In this document: positions 33,086 to 43,086 of the stretch, piece after piece
Layout of the letters: every line of letters begins with the position of its first letter
Numbering within the stretch: position 1 is the first letter of the stretch
Source of the DNA: Ipomoea triloba
Taxonomy: Eukaryota > Streptophyta > Magnoliopsida > Solanales > Convolvulaceae
NCBI RefSeq assembly: GCF_003576645.1
Contig: NC_044920.1
Span: 11,022,446 to 11,086,445, forward strand
Direction: 5' to 3'
Length of the DNA: 64,000 bases
Notes under the pieces: generated by a model
Seen by the model: the letters and a program-made list of their open reading frames with translations, nothing else
Told to the model about the DNA's origin: nothing
Databases searched by the model: none
Made by a program: the position numbers and the translations under genes

Positions 33086-34362
33086 TGATAAGCACAAAGA
33101 ATAGCTCTTATAAGGGGTCTTTATTAGATTGAAAGCGCATCGTTTTGACATCCGATTACAACAATTGCATGCATTTCAGCTCAAATGCGATTAAAATCTT
33201 CTAACAACATTTCTAGAAAGAGTTTTGAGATATTTCACAGGTTGGAGAGGGATTTGAGGCTAAAATAGAGCAAAAGACAAACAAGCCGAATTGCAGTACC
33301 GTCCCACGCAGCCTCACACGCGTGTGGCTGGGCGTGGAATAATTCCAGTGAGCTCCCACGCCCGCCACCACGCGTGGAAGCAAGCGTGGTCGGGCCAAGG
33401 GCCATTTTGGGAAATTTGTTCCCTTTTTGTCACCTATATAAATCCCTTTTGCCCTAAACCTAGAGGATAGGAGATTAGATTAGAAAATTGAGAGAATAGG
33501 GTATAATAGATCTAGAGGGTTTTCTCCCCTCTTGGGGGAAAATTCCTTTCTTCCATAGTTTTAGAATAGATCAAGGGCAAGAGAAAAGATTGGGAATTCA
33601 AGATCAAGGTTGTAAAGATCCCTTTTTTAAAGGGTGGTAACCATTATCTTCATTTTCTAATTCAATACTTGTTTCTTTGAATTTTCCTTTCTCTTTCTTG
33701 TTTCTCTAGTATGATAGAGTAGATTAGATAGGGGATTGGTGGCCCCATGGTAGATCTATGTGGATGTGTAATATTATTGCTTTGATTTGTGAATTGCTTG
33801 ATTGTTGGATGTTGAACTTGTGTGGATGATGTTCTTCAAGCTTTGTGCCTTTTGTGGCCACATTAGGTAGCAAACCCAAAGGAAGTGAGTGTGTGCGCGA
33901 TAGCGGCCACTCACGAGTCTAACTCACCCACATCTCCGCTCTTAGTCCGAAAGGACGAGATCCGAGAGCAGTGGTAGACAAAGTGTGCGATAAAATGCCC
34001 CAACCGAATGATGATGTGGGAGTCCAAAGTGTGACGCCACTTGGTAGTGTGCCATGAACTCCCTAGTCTATCCCACGACTTGCACTCGCAAAACCGACCA
34101 AAGATAAACCACATGGAAAAGCCTAAAGCCCCAATCTCCACTTTACTTTTCTTTACTTTACACAACCTTTATCAACCTTACCCTCTTACAAATGAATCCA
34201 ACCCTTAGCACTCTCGTAACTCTTTCTCTTCAACCTCTTAGATGCCAACATACCAATTCGATTCCCATTCGTCATCCTTGAGAGACACGACACTCGGGGA
34301 GTCTTGACTCTTTGTTTTATCACATCACCTTCACTTTCGCTCCCACTAAAACCACAGCATCA
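33086..34362 (+). repeat. E5 5' LTR
   Basis: TGATAAGCACAAAGAATAGC to CCACAGCATCA. Palindromes CACACGCGTGTGG (about 33312) and CCACGCGTGG (about 33368) lie 60-120 bp upstream of the TATA box TATATAAAT (33435-33443), which gives a clear U3 promoter layout. There is one copy of the CTCTAGTATGATAGAG unit near 33704, against five in the 3' LTR. Confidence 0.9.
33300..33445 (+). promoter_or_regulatory. E5 LTR promoter: palindrome array plus TATA box
   Basis: Two ACGCGT-cored palindromes with CCACGC/GCGTGG arms are followed by CACCTATATAAATCCC. This is the best-preserved LTR promoter of the family, and the reference against which the internal blocks upstream of ORF2 are compared. ACGCGT/CGCG cores resemble binding sites of known plant CGCG-box factors, but no factor can be assigned. 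Confidence 0.6.
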
Positions 34363-34367
34363 AAAAA

Positions 34368-34385
34368 TGGCGTCGTTGCCGGGGA
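34368..34385 (+). other. E5 primer binding site (tRNA-Asp type)
   Basis: TGGCGTCGTTGCCGGGGA, one mismatch to the complement of the tRNA-Asp 3' end. Confidence 0.88.
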
Positions 34386-34531
34386 TGGCAAACGGTTTCG
34401 AATAGTGTTGACATCTTAGAAGTAGAATTTTAAGAGTTCTTGAATTGCTTCTTTTTGTTTATTTCATTTTCTTATTTTTGTTATTTGCTTGAAGAGGTGA
34501 GCCTATATTATCTTGAACATCTTGTGCTCAC

Positions 34532-34553
34532 TTGCAACTACTTTTAGTTGCGA
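34532..34553 (+). other. E5 leader hairpin
   Basis: TTGCAACTA pairs with TAGTTGCGA (one G-U) around CTTT. It is followed by the acceptor-like ATTGTGCAG at 34585, about 30-50 nt before the ORF1 start. Confidence 0.62.
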
Positions 34554-34633
34554 AATTATTTGTTGTTGGCTAAGCTATTGTGCAGGAAATTCTCTTTAAT
34601 CAAACCACTTGAAGCTTGCCAATAAGTGCTAAA

Positions 34634-36292
34634 ATGAATCCCCATGATTACCCACATCATGGAGGACAATCCTATGCAAATCCTCAACCCCAACCATATC
34701 ACTATTACCCCCATTCCACTTATACTTACCCTCCACCAACATACCACTATCCACATCCATACCATTACCCAATTCCACCAACATATCATTTACCACCTCC
34801 ATATCACTATCCAATCCATACACCAAATCGTCACCTAGGACCTTATGAAACACCACCTCCACAATTCCAAGAAACTTACCCTTCACAATTACCGAATTCA
34901 CAAGAAGTTGACTCATTAAGCTCTAAAGATATATCTCAAAACATAGAGAGTAAACTTGTGCAAATGATGCAACAACTTGATCCAAGCTATACTCCAGAGT
35001 CAAATTCATTCCCTACTTTCCACCTAAACACCTACTACCCATCTCCATCACAAAACCACAAAGAAAACAATACTACCTATTCCTTTGAAACACTACCCCC
35101 TTGCCCATATAATACCTATATGAATCCTTGCGATTATATCCCACCGGCCACCGATGAAATTGAAATTTTAAAAGCAAAAATTGACGAATTCACAAAGATG
35201 GCCAAGGAGGATACGGCTAAACTAAAAGCCGAAATCAAGAGCGAACTAAAGGACTATCTGGCTACCCTCCGGAAAGAAGGACTTCCACTAGAAGAAGTTG
35301 AAACGAAGATGATGTCCATGATGGAAGAGCTCATGAAAATGAATGAATCCCGAGCTAACTCCACCATCATAAAAGACATCCACACTTTGGAAGCCCATCC
35401 AAGGATTATACAAGAGGTCGAAAATGCACAAAAAGCTAGGAGAGAGGAGAGTTTCGAAGAAATGGAGGATTGTTATGTCCCGGTACTTGAAGAAGTTCCA
35501 ATTTTCGAGTTGGAAAATCAAAACAAGGTAGAGATGGAGAGTGAGGATGAGAACATCGAAGTAGTGTGGGAAGATGAAGAGCCAAAATATGGTAAAATTC
35601 CTAATCTTCTCTGCGCTAATATTTTTAAAAATTCTTGTGTTCTTTTTGAAAACACCATTGTGGATGACTCCCTTCGCCTTAATACTTCCATCATATGTGA
35701 TTATGACTTCTTTAAATTTCGGGAGGATGATTCCATGGAAAATTTTAATGTATTGAGTAATGCTTGTAAGGATTCTATCTTGATTACTAATGATTATGAT
35801 TGCTTTAATTTCTCGAAAAACGAATCCTTTGCTTTTGGTGAAAATGAGATGGTGAGTGACGAGGATGATGCTTCATTCTATTCATGTGAGAGTGTGAGTG
35901 ATTTCTCTAATCAAATAGAGTGGAGTGATGAAGAAAATGAGTGTGAGGAAGAAAGGGTAGGAAATAATAGGTCCTTCATGATCAATCTTATGGAAAAATA
36001 TGAGTGGAGAGAGTTGACCACACTCGAAATTGAGGAAGGGTGTGAGGAGATATGGTTTGAAGCAGATGATAAAATCTTTAAGGGGAAAAGAGAGGAAAAA
36101 GAAAAAGAAGTAGACACCATCCTAGAAGAGTTAAGGAGGGTGTTTAATGCTAAAATTTTTCCAATCATGCATGTTGTTACTCCTTTATCTTTGTGGGAAT
36201 TCAAGGATGTTACCCACCTTGGGACATTCCTTGAAGCTAAGGCTCACGGGACGCTTGGTCGGGTTCTAAAATCTGTGTGCCTTGAAGGATAG
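34634..36292 (+). CDS. E5 ORF1, intact family-specific protein
   Basis: Start chosen at MNPHDYPHHGG to match E2; an upstream in-frame ATG at 34616 would add six residues. The P/Y/H-rich segment covers about residues 1-80 (repeats such as YHYPHP and YPPPTYH). It is followed by SKDISQNIESKLVQMMQQLD, a coiled coil of about 60 residues (EIEILKAKIDEFTKMAKEDT, LKAEIKSELKDYLATLRKEG), an acidic region with ESEDENIEVVWEDEE, and the C-terminus LEELRRVF...EFKDVTHLGTFLEAKAHGT...SVCLEG. It is a full-length homologue of E2 ORF1, with no enzymatic motif and no recognised family. Two open copies in differently aged elements argue for past selection. Confidence 0.75.
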   Translation: MNPHDYPHHGGQSYANPQPQPYHYYPHSTYTYPPPTYHYPHPYHYPIPPTYHLPPPYHYPIHTPNRHLGPYETPPPQFQETYPSQLPNSQEVDSLSSKDISQNIESKLVQMMQQLDPSYTPESNSFPTFHLNTYYPSPSQNHKENNTTYSFETLPPCPYNTYMNPCDYIPPATDEIEILKAKIDEFTKMAKEDTAKLKAEIKSELKDYLATLRKEGLPLEEVETKMMSMMEELMKMNESRANSTIIKDIHTLEAHPRIIQEVENAQKARREESFEEMEDCYVPVLEEVPIFELENQNKVEMESEDENIEVVWEDEEPKYGKIPNLLCANIFKNSCVLFENTIVDDSLRLNTSIICDYDFFKFREDDSMENFNVLSNACKDSILITNDYDCFNFSKNESFAFGENEMVSDEDDASFYSCESVSDFSNQIEWSDEENECEEERVGNNRSFMINLMEKYEWRELTTLEIEEGCEEIWFEADDKIFKGKREEKEKEVDTILEELRRVFNAKIFPIMHVVTPLSLWEFKDVTHLGTFLEAKAHGTLGRVLKSVCLEG

Positions 36293-36300
36293 GCCACATT

Positions 36301-36351
36301 ACGTCTGGCCAAGAGACGTAAAACCATGGCGCACTTGGGATGCAGTCCCAA
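36301..36351 (+). other. E5 post-ORF1 two-hairpin module
   Basis: SL1 ACGTCT (36301) with AGACGT (36314) around GGCCAAG. SL2 TTGGGA (36335) with TCCCAA (36346) around TGCAG. It starts 8 bases after the ORF1 stop. Confidence 0.75.
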
Positions 36352-36546
36352 TGCTATCTTACTTTTTCTTAAAGTTTCTTTTGTTTTTTGTAGTATGTCT
36401 TCCTTAGTTTTATTTCAATGAATGTTTCTATAACCTCGGTTGAGCTAACAAGTACAGATTATACACACGAGAGTTATAAGTTGCCCGCAATCATCACTAA
36501 CAAAAGAAGGAAGGGAAACCAAGGTAAGCTTTGCACAGCACAATCC

Positions 36547-36731
36547 CCACGCCACCACCACGCGTGTGGCTAGGCATGGAAAACTTCTAGAGAGCTGCCA
36601 CGCCACTCACACGCGTGTGAGTAGGCGTGGGAATAAACCAGAAAGCTCCCACGCCCACCACCACGCATGGTAGCGTGCGTGGACGCGCACCAGGTTTTTC
36701 GCGGATTTTTGCGCAAAATGGTTTAAAACCC
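36547..36731 (+). promoter_or_regulatory. E5 internal palindrome block and TATA-like box
   Basis: CACGCGTGTGG, CACACGCGTGTGAG and CACGCATGG motifs with CCACGC/GCGTGG arms occupy 36547-36690. TTTTTGCGCAAAAT follows, then GTTTAAAACCC at 36721-36731. The intervening phrases (for example AGAGCTGCCACGCC against the LTR's GTGAGCTCCCACGCC) are similar to the LTR block of the same element. Candidate internal promoter for ORF2. Confidence 0.6.
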
Positions 36732-36961
36732 TTTCCTTGCTTCATTTCTTCCCCACCACGAGCAAGAACTCTCCCAAGCTGAAAATATACACTTTCTAAG
36801 CATTTCCTTCCAAGTCTCTCAACTTTTCTCAAAGATCTTAAGTCATTTCCAAGGTAAGAACATACTCTTCTTTGCTATTTACTTGTTTAATGAAGAACTT
36901 GTTCTATTTTGAAGAATATCTCCATGGGTTTTTCTTGTATAACATTTTTCTTGAGATGCAT

Positions 36962-39307
36962 TGTAACCCCTCACCTATTCCAGTAAGATTAAGGTTCGAA
37001 AAATATTTCTTTAGGCTATAACATTCATGAGATGATCTCCCGATGCCTCAAAAGAATTATTATAAGTGAGAATAGTTGTTAATAAGCTGCGAATCTACGT
37101 CCCGGTCACGAACCGTAAAAATTTTAGGAGCTAGTATTCGGACCCGTTTATCCTAGGAAATGGATTTTTAGACAGCATACTATTATTCTGGAATTTCCTA
37201 TTTAATTAAATTAACCCATAGCAGCAAAAATTTATTTTTGATCGTACATCGCGAAATTTCGCGGTGTACCGAACCTAGCCTAATTTTAAGTTTCAGTCTG
37301 GAGTAAATTTTTGGTTTCGAAAATTATTTGAATTAAATTAGTTTCTACCGAGAATTCATCTGATTTAATCCCGATCAGTCTAAGCTAAGATATTTCTAAG
37401 ATCAAACCATAGAGAGGTGACACCTGTCACAATTATCCACCATGTGTTGGGAAAAGACTAGTCAACCAAGTGGGTAAATATTTAAGCAATTTTTTTCCCT
37501 TCTTCTTCATTGTGGCCGAAAATAGAGAGAGGGAGGGAGTAGAGTGGAATCTTCATCTTCTTCTTCAAGCTTCAACACTCCATAGCCAAGATTTCTACAC
37601 AAGTCTCAAAATATTCGGTAAAACTCCAATTTTATTCGGTATATAGCTTTATTTTCCATCCTAGAACATGACTCTAAGTAGTGAAGGACCTTGTTAACCT
37701 ACGGGATAAAGATGAGCTTAAAGTGCCTTTCCCGCATGGTAGTTATGTGTATGATCATTCATATTGTCGGCGAAGTCTATTCGCCGAGCACTATATCACC
37801 CGGAAGGAAAAGGTACTCCTACGGGGGTGTGCACACATTAAGTATAGTCACTCTATGTTCAGGTAGGTGTCGTTCTTATGAACCTAGTGAGGCTAGCTAG
37901 GAATCATTCCAACGCTCCTATAAGTCCAGGGGATCAGTAATAGACCGGGCGATGACCACTGAACCCGAGTTCAACGATCCAAGTGGTCAAAAGTGGAGAA
38001 AGGACTCCAAAGGCCTCACACTTTCTATCTAGGACCAAGTGAAATTTTGAAATATGAATGTAGTTACGCCGTAGCTACGGGAAAGAAAGATGTGACAAGT
38101 ATTTAAGTACCCAAAGGTTGTGGGTGAACTCTCTCTTTGAAAAGTGAAAAGTGATGAGAATTTCATTATGAGGGGAAGGATTTTGCAACTAAAGTGAGTG
38201 CGAGCAAAATGTGTGATTTATGTGTTCCATTACTTACTAGTATGCTTAATTGTTTAACAATATGTTCTTGTTCTTGGGTATGTAAATGATTATCAAATGA
38301 CCTTGTCAAGAGGGAAGATGGTTTGAGATGGTATTGAATTTTGCCTATTGTGTGTGCAAGTTGCTATTTATAATTGTTGCAGGTAGAATCTCTGCCGATG
38401 AGTAAGGTATAGGGTTTCCATGTAATGATTTTTCAAAACCTTTATTTAGTTTTGAATAACCCGCGGATATCCTTACTTAGCCATCGTGCTAACTACACTT
38501 CACTGTGTTCCTAACAGATGCAATCTAGTGTCAGTTCCTGTAGCCCGGTGAACTCCGAAAGTTCACCGGAGTATGTTTGTGAAGGCATGGATTATGACGA
38601 GTACATACAGATGATGGAGGGAGAAGACCCATACGCACCTGGTTATGCTCCCGAAACTCCCACCAATCCAGATACTCCTGTGGCTCCGTCGGCCCCTTTT
38701 GTTTCTTGCCCTGTTATGGATGAGGTCCAAGCTACTTATGGCCTATACCCCATAGAGCCTTTAGATGGTAGCGATCCCCTTGAGTTCATTGTGCACTACC
38801 CATACCCTTGGGACCCTAGCCCTCGGGACGTTTGGGAGGAATGGTCGATGGTCATAACTACTTCTCGGTTTTTGGACCATATCACCTGGTACGAGGGGGA
38901 GTGGCACCTGGTCTAGGGAGAGTTCACCGGCCCCGTGTACCGCATGATTGACTAGACGTCGGGTTCTTGGGAGTCCTTGGGAGTTTTTCGTGTACATACT
39001 TTTTGTAGCCTTAGTGATGGCTAGGCATGACCAGTTGGTTGTAGTTGAACCTTGTTTGGTATTTTGGCCCGAGGGGCAATCTTATGTATGTATAACTGCA
39101 AGAATGTATATTTTGCCTAATGGAGCTTTTTCAGTTGATATGTATAAAAGTGCTTAAGTATCTGTTGGGTGATTGTTGTGCTTAGAAGAGTTTCCTTTTT
39201 GCCTGTGCACCTAGAGTGAGGTTCATCGCTAAATGATAGAACACTCTCTCTCTAGGTGTGGTGGTAACTCCCTCGGATGTACGGGAAGGTAGGTCCGGGG
39301 TGTTACA
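36962..39307 (+). repeat. T1 5' LTR, internally deleted
   Basis: Compared with the 3' LTR it lacks one block of 911 bp (3' LTR 46607-47517), joined at ...CTCTAAGT|AGTGAAGG. Both deletion ends carry AAGT, so a microhomology-mediated deletion is likely. It carries an embedded 132-codon frame at 38518-38916. Confidence 0.9.
38518..38916 (+). CDS. LTR-embedded ORF of T1 (5' copy), 132 aa
   Basis: Open from MQSSVSSCSPVNSESSPEYV to EGEWHLV. It is acidic and proline/tyrosine-rich with no membrane segment, and contains YDEYIQMMEGEDPYAPGYAP and FIVHYPYPWDPSPRDVWEEW. The ATG follows TGTGTTCCTAACAG, which looks like a 3' splice site. The same frame is open in the 3' LTR with three amino-acid differences. 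I do not recognise it. It may be a translated LTR ORF or a chance frame in a recently copied LTR. Confidence 0.4.
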   Translation: MQSSVSSCSPVNSESSPEYVCEGMDYDEYIQMMEGEDPYAPGYAPETPTNPDTPVAPSAPFVSCPVMDEVQATYGLYPIEPLDGSDPLEFIVHYPYPWDPSPRDVWEEWSMVITTSRFLDHITWYEGEWHLV

Positions 39308-39310
39308 AAG

Positions 39311-39322
39311 TGGTATCAGAGC
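39311..39322 (+). other. T1 primer binding site (tRNA-Met)
   Basis: TGGTATCAGAGC is the standard plant initiator-tRNA-Met primer site, three bases after the 5' LTR. Confidence 0.93.
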
Positions 39323-39791
39323 CTAGGTTAAACCTTCGGGAATTAGGTCAAAGCCTAGGTTGTGTGGTCTCGTTGTAGGTCTAGGATTGAAATTCGGAGA
39401 ATTCGATTTTCAAAGTCCAAGTTTGAGTCAGCCTAAGTTTGTTAAGACTGAGCCTAAGTGTGAGTTTCTGGAGCAGAGCTGGAGACCAGGCAGCATCAAA
39501 AAGGGGTACCTCATCATCTATATTTCGCGAAATCTCCCGATTCTAGAATGCTTTGATCAATATTTGTGTATCTTTAGGTGCGTTGATCATTGCTTATAAT
39601 TGTTGTGAGTAAGCATGATAGTATAGTGCGTTCCTAACTGTTATGCCATAGATGAGATACCTGGTTGATGAGCATGACGAAGTGGATGTTAGGAATGGCT
39701 GGATAGGACTTGAGTAGCTGCTATACTAACTGCGTAGCTAGCTAACTCCTTAAGAGCTTTTACGCTTCAAGAACTAACTTGAAATTGTCGT
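39323..39791 (+). other. T1 leader between primer site and gag
   Basis: 469 bp of untranslated leader. I see no conserved gene; the small open frame at 39360-39599 overlaps the primer-site region and is not supported. Confidence 0.6.
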
Positions 39792-42700
39792 TTGGTGAAG
39801 ATGTCGCCTAGACGAAATATACCTGTCAGTCAGGGCGACGAGATGTCGGTAATGGACCGCATGGCTCTCGCAATGGAACAAATGGCTGGATTTATGATGG
39901 CTCAACAGGTCCAGAATCAAAATAACAGACAGCCGCGAGTTGATTTTGCAAAAGCTATAGCAAGTAGGCAGCCACCATATTATGCGGGTGAAAAAGACCC
40001 GGTAATCTTGGAAGAATGGATTAGGACGTTTGACAAGCTGCTCAATGCGGTCAACTGCCCTGCAGATCAGCGAGTATCCTCTGCCGTGTATTATCTGACA
40101 AAAGCGGCAGACAACTGGTGGTCAACAGCCGGGCCCGACTTGCTGCAAGACCCAGACTTTGGCTGGGAGGAATTTAAGGAAGAATTAAGAGGACAATTCT
40201 ATACAGAAAGGATTAAGGGAATCAAGTGTGAGGAATTCCTGCGATTGAAACAAAATGGAGCCACGGTACAGGAATATTATGATCAGTACGTGGAGCTAGT
40301 GAGGTTCGCTCAGAACATCGTGCCTGACGAAGCCAGCAAGGCGAGGAGGTTCGTACGTGGACTGGATTGGGCCGTGAGAGGGGCGATTGCACCGTTTCTG
40401 TGCACTACTCTCAAGGAGGCATATGACAGAGCATCCGACCACTACCAAGTGTACCTGGATCAATAGGAGGTCTACAACAAGAATAAAAGGAAGGTTGATG
40501 ATAGACAGGGGAAGTTCAAGCCGGACAACAAGAAAACTAACCAGGGAAGATTTAATCCAATGCAAGGGGAAAGGAAGGGAGGAATGAATCAGAGGAGAAG
40601 TTCGACTTGCCGGAGGTGTGGACGGGATCACCTCGGAGATAATTGCCAAGGGGAGAAGATAAAGTGCTTCAAGTGCGGGTTCTTGGGGCACAAGTACTAC
40701 GAGTGCCAAACCGGGATGGACAATTTTCGGGATCCCTCTCAGAGAAACAATCCAAGAGGAGGATTCGGTGGGAACACCAGCCAGAAACCCGTGGAGACAA
40801 GAAATGGAGGGGGAAACTTTCAACAAGGAAACCGGGGGAGGCCAACTAACGCAGCTCCAAATTCCACCAACAAAGGAAAAGCACCCGTGGGAGAAAGCAG
40901 CACAACAAACCAAGGCAAGATCTACGTCGTTAATAGCAAGCAAGCTCAGGCTAGCGACGTTGTGACCGGTACATTCCTTATTAACTCAGTACCTGGCTTA
41001 GTATTGTTCGATACAAGAGCTACCAATTCGTTTATATCATCTACCTTTGCGGATAGATTAAAATTAAAGCCTACTATTGAGTTAAATTTGAATGTAAGAA
41101 CTGCCTCGGGAATAGTAGTAGCCTGTAAGGAGAGATATGACAATATCACAATAGAAATAGCGGGATCCAACTATCCCGGAAACCTCATTCGTTTCGATCT
41201 AGAGGGTATTGATGTGATACTAGGAATGGACTGGTTGGATAAGCATAAAGCCCAGATAGTATGCAGTGAGCGAAAGGTTGTCCTGCGAGGACCGAAGGGG
41301 AGGAGGATATCCTATCGAGGAATGGAAAAGCAACCTGAACCAAGGTTAATGACGATGCAGAGACTGATGAAGTACGTTCGCAAGGGGTGTGAAGTGTACC
41401 TCTGTTTGATGCAGGAAGCTGGGATAGAAGAACTCGAAATAAATCAAATCCCAGTGGTGCGTGAATTTCCCGATGTGTTCCCAGATGACCTCACGGAAAT
41501 GCCGCCGGAGAGGGAAGTGGAATTCACCATCAACCTCGCACCAGGAACCGCACCAGTCTCGAAGGCGCCTTATCGAATAGCACCGAAGGAGATGGAGGAG
41601 TTGAAGGCTCAACTGGCAGAGTTATTGGAGAAGGGATTCATTAGAACAAGTGTGTCACCTTGGGGCGCACCGGTACTATTTGTAAGGAAAAAGGATGGAA
41701 ACCTAAAACTGTGCATTGACTATAGAGAGCTCAATCGAGTCACAGTGAAGAACAGATACCCATTACCCAGGATCAACGATCTGTTTGATCAACTGAGGGG
41801 AGCGGGCATGTTTTCGAAAATTGATTTACGGTCAGGGTATCACCAAGTGCGAGTCGCGGAACGGGATATTTCCAAAACCGCATTCCGGACTAGGTATGGA
41901 CACTACGAATTCACAGTTATGCCGTTCGGAGTGACCAACGCACCAGGAACTTTCATGGACTTGATGAACAGGATTTTCCTTCCATACCTGGATAAGTTCA
42001 TTGTTGTCTTCATAGATGACATTTTGGTTTATTCTAAGACACCGGAAGAGCACGAAGAGCATCTCAGGACGACGTTACAAATTTTGAGGGAAAAGGAACT
42101 TTTCGCAAAACTTTCAAAATGCGAATTTTGGAAAGAGGAAGTAGCATTCCTGGGTCACATAATCACCAGGGAAGGAATAGCAGTAGATCCAACTAAGATA
42201 AGAGCTGTAATGGAATGGGAACCACCTAAATCGGTTACAGAAGTCCGAAGTTTCTTGGGATTGGCAGGTTATTACAGGAGATTTGTCCAGGATTTCTCAA
42301 AGATAGCAAGACCTTTGACCAATCTGCTCAAGAAGACTACCAAATACAGTTGGAGTGGAGAATGCGAGCATGCGTTCCAGGAACTCAAGAAGAGGTTAAC
42401 GACTGCCCCAGTGTTAACCTTACCCGTGGGAACGGAAGGCTATGAACTGTACACAGACGCATCCCACAAAGGACTTGGATGTGTATTGATGCAGCACGGA
42501 AGAGTACTAGCCTATGCATCTCGTCAACTAAAACCACACGAGGCTAACTACCCAACCCACGATCTGGAACTAGCAGCTGTGGTGTTTACCCTCAAAATCT
42601 GGCGACATTATCTTTATGGAGTCACTTGCAAGATCTTTACGGATCATCAGAGCTTGAAGTACATCTTCACTCAAAGGGATCTTAACTTAAGGCAAAGGAG

Positions 42701-42946
42701 ATGGTTGGAGTTAATCAAGGACTACGATCTGGAAATCCAATACCAAGAGGGTAAGGCAAACAAGGTAACAGATGCTTTGAGCCGAAAGCCAAATCATGCT
42801 CTCTGGGTATTACCAGAACAATTATGCAAGGATTTTCAAAAACTCAATCTGGAAATAACAATGTGTGGTCAGGCAGAACAAGAGATGAAGCTATATTACC
42901 TATCGGCCACTCCAGCCCTATTTGAAGAAATCAAACAAGCCCAAGG
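39792..42946 (+). pseudogene. gag-pol: T1 gag-pol, first part (gag, PR, RT, RNase H)
   Basis: One frame from 39792 to the N gap, broken by a TAG at 40464-40466. Before it is the gag capsid domain (YYAGEKDPVILEEWIRTFDK, VYYLTKAADNWW). After it come two zinc knuckles ([13 protein letters not shown] and [14 protein letters not shown], about 40608-40704). The protease site reads [12 protein letters not shown], with arginine where the catalytic D-T/S-G glycine belongs. RT contains [27 protein letters not shown] and [10 protein letters not shown]. RNase H contains [12 protein letters not shown] and [11 protein letters not shown], followed by the [10 protein letters not shown] and ADALSRK-like (TDALSRK) connection motifs. 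RT and RNase H look intact. The stop and the protease change argue that this copy cannot make a working polyprotein. Confidence 0.92.
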
Positions 42947-43086
42947 NNNNNNNNNNNNNNNNNNNNNNNNNNNNNNNNNNNNNNNNNNNNNNNNNNNNNN
43001 NNNNNNNNNNNNNNNNNNNNNNNNNNNNNNNNNNNNNNNNNNNNNNNNNNNNNNNNNNNNNNNNNNNNNNNNNNNNNNNNNNNNNN
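42947..43086. other. Assembly gap (140 N)
   Basis: A run of N at the RNase H/integrase boundary of T1. The missing sequence should hold the start of the integrase region. Confidence 0.99.
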
